From contig NZ_JNFD01000047.1 in the NCBI RefSeq assembly GCF_000756375.1, forward strand, positions 148,414 to 212,413: DNA of 64,000 bases, in the 5' to 3' direction. The notes beneath the pieces are model-generated. The model saw only the letters and a list, made by a program, of their open reading frames with translations. It was not told the DNA's origin and did not search any database. The stretch comes from Sphingopyxis sp. LC81. Lineage in GTDB: Bacteria; Pseudomonadota; Alphaproteobacteria; Sphingomonadales; Sphingomonadaceae. The translations under genes were made by a program, and so were the position numbers. This document shows positions 55,851 through 64,000 of this stretch, one piece after another (positions within the stretch are counted from its first letter, which is position 1; each line of letters begins with the position of its first letter).

Positions 55851-56227
55851 GGGGGTTTTCCCCACACGACCGAGAGCATCCATGGAAAGCCAAGCTTTTG
55901 CGCGGCTTTCGGGCGATTCGTGTCCACACACGTCCATGCCGATCCGGACGCGTCAAATTTCTCCTGAGGGAGGAAATGTGGGAAAAAAGAACATGCCAAA
56001 TCTAACTGCAGCGAGCGTGAAATCGGAAGATCGGCCGGGTCTCCACGCGATGGCGACGGCCTTTTTCTGGTCGTGTCAGCGAGCGGATCGAAGAGCTGGG
56101 TTTGCCGCGTCCAGAAATTCGGGCGGCGACATGACTTCGGTCTGGGGAGCGCATCGAAGGTGCCGCTCATCCGTGCTAGCGATCTCCGGCGTCTCGCCTT
56201 GTCGGCATCAACCTCGCAAAGCCGTCG
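55851..56227. other. Intergenic, no gene seen
   Basis: Flank to the right of the element. It contains a GGGG-TTTT-CCCC palindrome at 55852-55864 (perhaps the original end of the tRNA-Tyr transcript); no convincing frame. Confidence 0.45.
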
Positions 56228-56866
56228 CTACTCCCCGCCCAGCCGCACGAACCGCATATCGCCCTCGGCGCGGTGCAGCGTGAGGCCGCGATCGGTCCTT
56301 TCCGCGCAGGCGCCCTCGAAATTCACGACGCCGATGTCGTTGGGCTTGATGATGACGTGCAATTTGCCGCCATCGGCCTCGGCCAGTTCGAAGCGCGGCG
56401 CGGTGATGCCGTAAATCGGTTCGCGCAGTTCGACCCAGCGCGGGATGCGCTTGTCGTCGTCGGGCATCGTCCAGCCGTCATATTGGGTATAGCCGTCGAT
56501 CGGGGTGCCGCTGTCGAAGCCGATGGTGAAATCCACGCCCGCGATGGTGCGCCCATTCGGCCAGGTGACCGCGATGGTGGGCACCGCGCCGTCGATCTCG
56601 CCGAGCGGGCCCTTTTCCATCGCAGGCGGCACCGGCTTCGGGGCGGTGGTCAGGCAGACCATGTCGCCGCGCACTTCCCAGCGCCCCTCGGCCCGCTCGT
56701 CGAGCGCGCCCGCGGCGAGCATATATTGAAAGCGGCCGTCATTGCGGATCAGCAGCCCGCCGCCGACATCGGGGCCTTCGGCAAGGCTATATTCGCCCAC
56801 CCAGGGTGAATCCTGCGCCGCGGCAGGGGCGGCGATCAGGGCGGCGGCGAGGAGCAGGGTTCGCAT
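56228..56866 (-). CDS. Exported hypothetical protein
   Basis: 212 residues with signal peptide MRTLLLAAALIAAPAAAQ. Mature part: a beta-rich barrel-like pattern (GEYSLAEGPDVGGGLLIRND, AEGRWEVRGDMVCL), then WPNGRTIAGVDFTIG. One Cys at GACAERTD. Fits lipocalin-like exported proteins; no confirmed family. Divergent from prfC. Confidence 0.72.
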   Translation of the reverse strand: MRTLLLAAALIAAPAAAQDSPWVGEYSLAEGPDVGGGLLIRNDGRFQYMLAAGALDERAEGRWEVRGDMVCLTTAPKPVPPAMEKGPLGEIDGAVPTIAVTWPNGRTIAGVDFTIGFDSGTPIDGYTQYDGWTMPDDDKRIPRWVELREPIYGITAPRFELAEADGGKLHVIIKPNDIGVVNFEGACAERTDRGLTLHRAEGDMRFVRLGGE

Positions 56867-56943
56867 GAACCGACCATGCGTCCGCCGGGGCGGGGGCGCC
56901 AGCCCCTTTCCACTTGCTCCGCCACCTGCTAGGCGCCCGCGCC

Positions 56944-58536
<1,593 letters not shown>

Positions 58537-58561
58537 CGCCGGGATCGAAGCGGGCGTCCAT

Positions 58562-60478
58562 TCAGCCGGGTGTTGCCGCGAGAGTTTCGACGACGGCACT
58601 ACTCGCCGGAACCTGAACCGGAACCGGCGGATTGACGATCGTCTGGAAATTGGGGCGGTCGCAGCCGTCGCCATTTTTCAGTGCCGCCAATTTGGTACGG
58701 ATTTTTTCCCAATTGGTGGCGCCGACCTCGGCGGGCGGACCGATCCAGAAATGGCTCAGCACGGGTTTCGGGTTAGCTTGGCCCGGCGCAATCAGTTGCC
58801 CGGCAAATCCAAGCGCGATCACAACGACACGACCCTCGCTCATCAAGCCAAGGTGGACTGCGACCCCGTCGACGGGCGTATCGCCGGCGGGCGTGTCGGG
58901 AAAGGCAAAATCGGCGTTCGCGCCGGCGAGCGTCACGGCCCGGCAGCGCGCCATCGACAGGGCGGGAATAGCGTTCATCAGACCGGCAAATTGCGCACGG
59001 GTGGCGACAATACCCTTGTTTCCGATAACGGCGTCACCCAGCTTCGCCTTCAGAATATTGTCCATGTCATATATGGTGACGCCGCCGGCGACATATGCCG
59101 GTAGGGCGGTCTTATTCGCTCCGATCACGAACTGCTGGCTGTCGCTCGCGGCTGTCATCAGCGGGGCTTTGTCCTTGATCGGCTGATAGAGGTCGAAGGG
59201 TATCGAAAAGCGTTCGAGCGTATCGATGGCTTCGCGGGTCGTCAGGCATTTGATGTTGGCTATGTCGGCGGCGACCGCCGAATTGCGGGCATGGGCAAAC
59301 AGGATGATGCGTGCATCGTCCGAAGAGACGCCCATATTCGTCAACTGGATGAATGCCGGTGCGCATGCGGCGTCGAAACCCGCTGCATTCCCCGCGTTAT
59401 TGCTTTGCTCAGCCAGATTCTTGAATGCACCGCCCAGTTGTTTCCAGCTTTTCCCGGCGCCTTCCTTCATTCCCGCTGGGATCGTGGCATCCAATATGGA
59501 TGCAAGATCGGCGGCGTCCGACAGATTTGGATATTCGCGGTTGCCCGACAGCAGGCTGCCTTGATATTCCAAGCTAAATTCGAAGCTGGCATATTGGGCT
59601 GCCGCATTCCCGCCCGGCGCGGACCACGACCAGGGAAATTTCTTGGGAAGGAAGCTGGTCGCCATGTCGGAATCAGCCGGCTTGACCACAAGCGGCCGCG
59701 AGAATGTGTAGGGGTCCCCGGCCGCTGTGGCACCGGTAAGAACCGGCTGGCTATTTCCGAACAGGCTCAGTTCGGCTTGCGAGCGGATAGAGTATTTGTC
59801 GCTTTGCGTGTCGCCGAAGAACAGATTGCCGACCGGACCGAGCAGGTTGGCGAAGGCCGATATACCCGTCCAGAAGGCGGCCTTTCGCTCTTCATTTTCG
59901 GAAACGACCACCCAGGGCCGAAATTTAATCTCGGCTGCGATTGCCTGCGGCGTGCGATGATCGATAGCGATCCAGGGGCCGGCATATCGGTCGTTCGCTT
60001 GGTCGAAATAGGAAATTTCGAACCGGCATGCTTTCTTGCCCGATCGCTTCCAGTGGAAAAGATTGACCTCCGCGGTCATTTCCTGGCCGTCTTCGGATTT
60101 GCCGAGCGGCAAGATGGCGGCCATCCCGGCCTCGTATTTCGTCTCGAACAGCGTGTGCAGAAACTTATAGTCCGGAAGCTTCTCGAAGATGCTGTTGCAA
60201 TTCTGGATATCGTCGATCGAGGGCTTCTTGTGAATGAGAAGCCTGTAATATCCAGCGTTTATGCTCTTCTTTTTACGAGGGATGGCGACATCGTTCTGAT
60301 CCGGCCAAAGCTTCTTTTTCATTTCCTGGAAAAAGTCGGCCGCCGCTGGCGGAAGAGGGGCTGCGGCGGACGCCGTGCCTGGAAACAATATTATGGGGCC
60401 GATCGCGGCGAGCAACCATCGCCGGTGCGGATATTGGTTTGTCCGACGATGGAATCTAGATCCTTGCTTGCGCCACAT
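58562..60478 (-). CDS. Large exported protein of unknown function
   Basis: 638 residues from the ATG at 60478, six bases after GGGGGC (an upstream in-frame ATG at 60511 is possible). A Tat- or Sec-like signal (RWLLAAIGPIILFPGTASAAA) follows an Arg/His-rich front, then a ~600-residue mature protein with no recognised domain and several Cys (FDAACAPAF; NIKCLTTREA). Base composition is visibly less GC-biased than neighbours, hinting at recent acquisition. Alone between prfC and dinB. Confidence 0.7.
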   Translation of the reverse strand: MWRKQGSRFHRRTNQYPHRRWLLAAIGPIILFPGTASAAAPLPPAAADFFQEMKKKLWPDQNDVAIPRKKKSINAGYYRLLIHKKPSIDDIQNCNSIFEKLPDYKFLHTLFETKYEAGMAAILPLGKSEDGQEMTAEVNLFHWKRSGKKACRFEISYFDQANDRYAGPWIAIDHRTPQAIAAEIKFRPWVVVSENEERKAAFWTGISAFANLLGPVGNLFFGDTQSDKYSIRSQAELSLFGNSQPVLTGATAAGDPYTFSRPLVVKPADSDMATSFLPKKFPWSWSAPGGNAAAQYASFEFSLEYQGSLLSGNREYPNLSDAADLASILDATIPAGMKEGAGKSWKQLGGAFKNLAEQSNNAGNAAGFDAACAPAFIQLTNMGVSSDDARIILFAHARNSAVAADIANIKCLTTREAIDTLERFSIPFDLYQPIKDKAPLMTAASDSQQFVIGANKTALPAYVAGGVTIYDMDNILKAKLGDAVIGNKGIVATRAQFAGLMNAIPALSMARCRAVTLAGANADFAFPDTPAGDTPVDGVAVHLGLMSEGRVVVIALGFAGQLIAPGQANPKPVLSHFWIGPPAEVGATNWEKIRTKLAALKNGDGCDRPNFQTIVNPPVPVQVPASSAVVETLAATPG

Positions 60479-60593
60479 AACTGCCCCCACAGTCATTCCA
60501 TTAATGGACATTAGTTTAGCTGGCCAAATCTGCTCTTGTCAAAGCGATCACCAACCAATTTGGCCGGATCAAGGTGAGGGCGCGTGGTGATTA

Positions 60594-61730
60594 TTATCCG
60601 AGCAGACTCAAAAGATCGATTGTCGTCGCGGCGGCGGCGTCCTCCTCGTCATCCTCTTCGCCTTCGAACTTGCTCAGCGTGACGCCGAGCAGGCGGATGC
60701 CCTGTTCGGTGGGGAGCAGGGGCGCAAGGATCGCTTCGCCCGCGGCGAGCAGCGAATTGCCGTCGAGGATCGGCGCGGCGACCGATTTGGCGCGGGTGAT
60801 CGTGCGGAAATCGGCGTAGCGCAGCTTGAGCGTCACCGTGCGGCCGCGCGCGCCCTTCTTTGCCGCGCGGTCCCAGACGACGGTGCAGACATGCGCGAGC
60901 GCCTCGCGGATTTCGGTGTCGGTGATCAGATCGTTGAAGAAGGTCCGTTCGCCGCCGAGCGATTTCAGCGGGCGGTTCGACTTGACGCGGCGATGGTCGA
61001 TCCCGCGCGCGAGGTTGAAGAGCCATTCGGCGCTGTTGCCGAAATGTGTCGCGAGCCACATCGGATCCTTGTCCGCAAGATCGGCGCCCGAAAAAACGCC
61101 GAGTCCCTCCATCTTCGCCGCGGTCACCGGGCCGATGCCGTGGAAGCGGCGGATCGAGAGCGTCTGGACGAAGGTGGCGCCCTTGCCGGGCGGGATGATC
61201 GTGATGCCGTCGGGTTTGTTTTGGTCCGACGCGAGCTTGGCGATGAATTTATTGTAGGAGACGCCCGCCGAGGCGGTGAGGCCGGTTTCGGCGCGGATGC
61301 GCTGGCGGATCAGCTTTGCCGCCGCGGTCGCGCTGCCGAGCCCGGCCTTGTCGGCGCTGACGTCGAGATAGGCTTCGTCGAGCGACAGTGGTTCGACCTC
61401 GTCGGCATAGTCGCGGAAGATCGCGCGGATCTGGTGCGAGATGTCGCGATAAACCTCAAAGCGCGGGGGCACGAAGATGAGGCCGGGGCACTGGCGCTTC
61501 GCGGTGATGCTGGGCATCGCCGAGCGAACGCCGAACTTGCGGGCTTCATAGCTGGCGGCGGCGACGACGCCGCGCCGCGACGAGCCGCCGACCGCCACGG
61601 GCTTGCCCCGCAGCGACGGATCGTCGCGCTGTTCGACCGAGGCATAAAAGGCATCCATATCGACATGGATGATCTTGCGGACCGGGGCGTCCGCGCCGTC
61701 GTCGGGGCCATGATCGTTGCCGTCTTGCAC
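60594..61730 (-). CDS. dinB: DNA polymerase IV
   Basis: 378 residues. Y-family translesion polymerase: catalytic HVDMDAFYASVEQRD near residue 20 and SLDEAYLDVS with the second acidic pair, then GVSYNKFIAKLASDQNKPDG, GIGPVTAAKMEGLGV (helix-hairpin-helix), and LRYADFRTITRAKS in the little-finger domain. No visible LexA box was confirmed. Divergent from tRNA-Gly. Confidence 0.95.
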   Translation of the reverse strand: MQDGNDHGPDDGADAPVRKIIHVDMDAFYASVEQRDDPSLRGKPVAVGGSSRRGVVAAASYEARKFGVRSAMPSITAKRQCPGLIFVPPRFEVYRDISHQIRAIFRDYADEVEPLSLDEAYLDVSADKAGLGSATAAAKLIRQRIRAETGLTASAGVSYNKFIAKLASDQNKPDGITIIPPGKGATFVQTLSIRRFHGIGPVTAAKMEGLGVFSGADLADKDPMWLATHFGNSAEWLFNLARGIDHRRVKSNRPLKSLGGERTFFNDLITDTEIREALAHVCTVVWDRAAKKGARGRTVTLKLRYADFRTITRAKSVAAPILDGNSLLAAGEAILAPLLPTEQGIRLLGVTLSKFEGEEDDEEDAAAATTIDLLSLLG

Positions 61731-61831
61731 GGCGCATCTTTAGCATGTTGCCATGATGTTCTCAATGGCGCGCTCGACGAAGCGCTTGACGAAACTGGGG
61801 CAAAATGGCAATCGCCGCCGACCTTGGGAAT

Positions 61832-61905
61832 GCGGGTATAGCATAGTGGTAATGCTCTAGCCTTCCAAGCTAGCTAGGCGGGTTCGATTCCCGCTACCCG
61901 CTCCA
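61832..61905 (+). tRNA. tRNA-Gly (UCC anticodon)
   Basis: 74 nt including encoded CCA. Acceptor GCGGGTA/TACCCGC, discriminator T, anticodon loop CTTCCAA with anticodon TCC. An integrase gene starts 184 bases later, as is typical of islands inserted at tRNA 3' ends. Confidence 0.96.
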
Positions 61906-62088
61906 GAAGGCTGTTTCAGGCCGTCTCACACCATTTACAAAACCGGAAAAATGGCGGTAATCTGCCATTTATCGGCTCGTTGCGTGTCATGGTATCTCAT
62001 GGCAGCGCCTCAAATATGGGGCCCCTATCGGGGACGATTTTGCCGATCCTCCGCTCCAGTTTGGAGCCGGCCAAATGGAGAGATCGTG

Positions 62089-63399
62089 ATGCCACTAACC
62101 GATTCTGCCGTGCGCCATGCTCAGCCGCGCGACAAGCCTTACAAGATGGCCGACAGCGAAGGTCTCTATATCCACATCATGCCGAACGGCAGCAAGCATT
62201 GGAAAATGAAGTACCGATTCGACGGGCTGGAGAAGAAGCTGAGCTTCGGACCATATCCTCGCGTCTCCCTTCGCGATGCCCGCAATCAGCGCGACGAGGC
62301 GCGCAACATGATTACCAAGGGCATCGACCCATCCTACGAGAAGAAGCGCAACAAGCTGCGTACCCACGTCAGCGTTGAAAATACCTTCTCGGGCATCTCC
62401 CGAGAATATTGCGACAAGCGCCGCCGCGATGGCGATAAGGCGTGGGCTCCATCGACTGCGAAGCGATGCGAGTATCTTCTCAGCCTTCTCGATAACAGCA
62501 TTGGAAAGATGCCCATCCAGGAGATCGAGCCGATCGATGTCTTGGCCGCTGTCCGGAAGATCGAGGCGCGGGGCAAACTCGAAAGTGCGCGACGCACGAT
62601 GCAATTAGCGGGGTCGGTCTTCCGCTATGCCGTCGCGACGGCGCGCTTGCGGTCCGATCCGACCCGGGATTTACGCGGCGCACTCATAAATCCGACCGTC
62701 ACTCACTATGGAGCGATCACGGATGCAAACCAGGTCGGGCCGCTCCTGCGTGCCATCGACGGCTACAAAAGCCAGGGAATGACAGACTGGGCGTTGAAAC
62801 TGGCGCCGCATGTCTTCGTTCGGCCGGGGGAGCTTCGCACAGCACAGTGGGAAGAGTTCGATCTTGAAGCACGCGTCTGGACCATCCCAGCCGAAAAGAT
62901 GAAGATGCGCAAGCCGCATCACGTGCCGCTGTCCCGCCAATCGGTGGCGCTCGTGGAGCAAATTCGCGAAATCACCAAGCCTTGGAGCTACATCTTTCCT
63001 TCCTTGTGGTCGAGGAAGCGGCCGATGTCCGATAACACCCTGAACGCCGCGCTACGGCGGATGGGCTACACCAGCAGCGAGATGACGGCCCACGGCTTCC
63101 GGGCTATGGCCAGCACGCTGCTCAATGAATCTGGCAAATGGTCCTATGACGCTATTGAGCGGGCGCTTGCCCATGGTGATAACAACCGGGTGAGGGCCGC
63201 CTACCACCGCGGCGCGCACTGGGAGGAACGCGTTGCCATGGCGCAATGGTGGTCCGACTATCTTGATGATCTGCGGGAAAATGGTGGCGAAAAGGACGAC
63301 GATGAACGAGCGTTGGTAGCGGAGCCGGAATCTTCAATGGCGGCCCGTATTGTGATCAATCACGATCTGGCATGGCGGCGGTCACGTAGCCGAAGGTAG
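62089..63399 (+). CDS. P4-type tyrosine integrase
   Basis: 436 residues from the ATG at 62089, behind ATGGAGAGATCGTG. N-terminal DUF4102-like DNA-binding domain (LTDSAVRHAQ ... GLYIHIMPNGSKHWKMKYRF), core-binding region, and catalytic domain with Arg in VRPGELRTAQW, HGFRAMAST (HxxR), HGDNNRVRAAYHRG (His/Trp-box and catalytic Tyr). Drives insertion into tRNA-Gly. The C-terminus carries an extra acidic tail. Confidence 0.93.
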   Translation: MPLTDSAVRHAQPRDKPYKMADSEGLYIHIMPNGSKHWKMKYRFDGLEKKLSFGPYPRVSLRDARNQRDEARNMITKGIDPSYEKKRNKLRTHVSVENTFSGISREYCDKRRRDGDKAWAPSTAKRCEYLLSLLDNSIGKMPIQEIEPIDVLAAVRKIEARGKLESARRTMQLAGSVFRYAVATARLRSDPTRDLRGALINPTVTHYGAITDANQVGPLLRAIDGYKSQGMTDWALKLAPHVFVRPGELRTAQWEEFDLEARVWTIPAEKMKMRKPHHVPLSRQSVALVEQIREITKPWSYIFPSLWSRKRPMSDNTLNAALRRMGYTSSEMTAHGFRAMASTLLNESGKWSYDAIERALAHGDNNRVRAAYHRGAHWEERVAMAQWWSDYLDDLRENGGEKDDDERALVAEPESSMAARIVINHDLAWRRSRSRR

Positions 63400-63502
63400 G
63401 CCAAGCGCCAAACGGGAATGTCGTTGGAATAGGAAACGGACTCCGTCCGTGTCGGCGCTTTATAAGGTGGCTGGCCTTGCGCGTGCTTGCTAATCTTATC
63501 GT

Positions 63503-63877
63503 ATGACCATTCCAGATTATCAGACGCTAATGTTGCCGGTCCTCGCGATTGCAGCGGAAGGCGAGACCCGGGTTCCCCTCGTAGCGGACAAGATCGCTAA
63601 TATGGTCGGCTTAACCGAGGAAGAGCGCGAACAGATGTTGCCGAGCGGAAAGCAAAGGCTTCTGCACAACCGCATTCACTGGGCCAAGTTCTACATGACA
63701 AAGGCTGGGCTGATCAAATCACCAAAACGAGGCCTCTTTATTGCCACTGACGCAGGCCGGACACTTTTAGCCAAGCAGCCAACGTCGATCGACGTCGAAT
63801 TGCTGAAGTCCTATCCGACCTTTGTTGAATTCTATGGCGCAGCATCTTCGGGAGCCTTATCGATCGAAACACCGTAA
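63503..63877 (+). CDS. Mrr N-terminal-domain protein, no nuclease domain
   Basis: 124 residues. The whole length matches the Mrr_N winged helix: LMLPVLAIAAEGETRVPLVA, GLTEEEREQMLPSGKQRLLHN, RIHWAKFYMTKAGLIKSPKRG. True Mrr restriction proteins continue with a catalytic PD-(D/E)XK domain; here a TAA at 63875 ends the protein. Either a truncated restriction gene or a stand-alone DNA-binding regulator. First cargo gene of the second island. Confidence 0.85.
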   Translation: MTIPDYQTLMLPVLAIAAEGETRVPLVADKIANMVGLTEEEREQMLPSGKQRLLHNRIHWAKFYMTKAGLIKSPKRGLFIATDAGRTLLAKQPTSIDVELLKSYPTFVEFYGAASSGALSIETP

Positions 63878-63901
63878 GCGTGGTCAGGAAGCCGCCATCG
63901 A

Positions 63902-64000
63902 TTAGCTGTCGCGGGATTTAGCGTCGGCGTAGGCGGCTTTTCCCTGCGCCCTTCGCTTGGCGAGCTTTGCCATGCGTGCGCTGATCTCGTCGGGGCTGAT
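63902..64000 (-). CDS. C-terminal end of a leftward gene, cut by window edge
   Basis: Open for 33 codons from the right edge to a TAA at 63902-63904; reads ISPDEISARMAKLAKRRA and ends KSRDS. Basic, helical tail. Cannot be identified. Confidence 0.45.
   Translation of the reverse strand: MSPDEISARMAKLAKRRAQGKAAYADAKSRDS

Larger units (their letters stand above)
61906..64000. mobile_element. Left end of a second island at tRNA-Gly, right end outside the window
   Basis: Begins directly after the tRNA; a P4-type integrase reads inward, then a partial Mrr-like gene and a gene entering from the right. The duplicate of the tRNA 3' end that would prove the other boundary is not in this window. Confidence 0.5.

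Overview
The window is GC-rich chromosomal DNA from an alphaproteobacterium, most likely a member of the Sphingomonadales (Sphingopyxis or a close relative). This rests on several things seen together: subclass B3 beta-lactamase with an AmpR-type regulator, indirect aminoacylation by GatCAB, a non-catalytic dihydroorotase behind pyrB, DUF4153/DUF3089/DUF2200 proteins, and many short intergenic inverted repeats of the kind common in sphingomonads. The genus is an inference; no rRNA is present.

Layout. 0-6 kb: a partial gene, leuA with a putative leucine-rich leader peptide, and small exported or cytosolic proteins (rhodanese, YceI, a LuxR-type regulator). 6-18 kb: RlmJ, a biotin cluster (bioF-bioD-bioA with a DUF6151 gene in front), the branched-chain operon ilvB-ilvH-(exported unknown)-ilvC, then miaA and serB diverging from overlapping start codons. 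18-27 kb: small conserved proteins, ampR facing a B3 metallo-beta-lactamase whose zinc site carries Glu, an orphan PhnD-like protein, and a ParA / helix-rich partner / two SPOR-domain protein cluster followed by a TbpB-like lipoprotein. 27-45 kb: pyrB-pyrC', ruvX, membrane proteins, gatCAB, amidohydrolases, tRNA-Leu, trigger factor with an unusual His- and Lys/Ala-rich tail, a DNA glycosylase, ferredoxin and RlmB.

45.56-55.85 kb is an integrated element. A tyrosine integrase lies directly behind tRNA-Tyr, and a 17-bp copy of the tRNA 3' end recurs at 55834-55850, so both ends are visible. Cargo: small membrane proteins, a HEPN/DUF4145-like protein next to a Cys-cluster protein, long imperfect direct repeats, a serine recombinase, a KAP-family P-loop NTPase and, convergent to it, a DUF2806 protein and a membrane-anchored coiled-coil protein. 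This is the best candidate in the window for an undescribed (probably anti-phage) system. No phage structural genes are present.

56-62 kb returns to core genes (prfC, dinB, an exported unknown). At tRNA-Gly (61832-61905) a second, P4-type integrase begins another island that runs off the right edge; its first cargo gene encodes only the N-terminal domain of Mrr-type restriction proteins.

Functional links: leuA, ilvBHC and serB give branched-chain amino acid and serine synthesis; bioFDA gives the middle steps of biotin synthesis (bioB is not here); pyrB/pyrC' start pyrimidine synthesis; GatCAB, RF3, RlmB, RlmJ, MiaA and three tRNAs serve translation.
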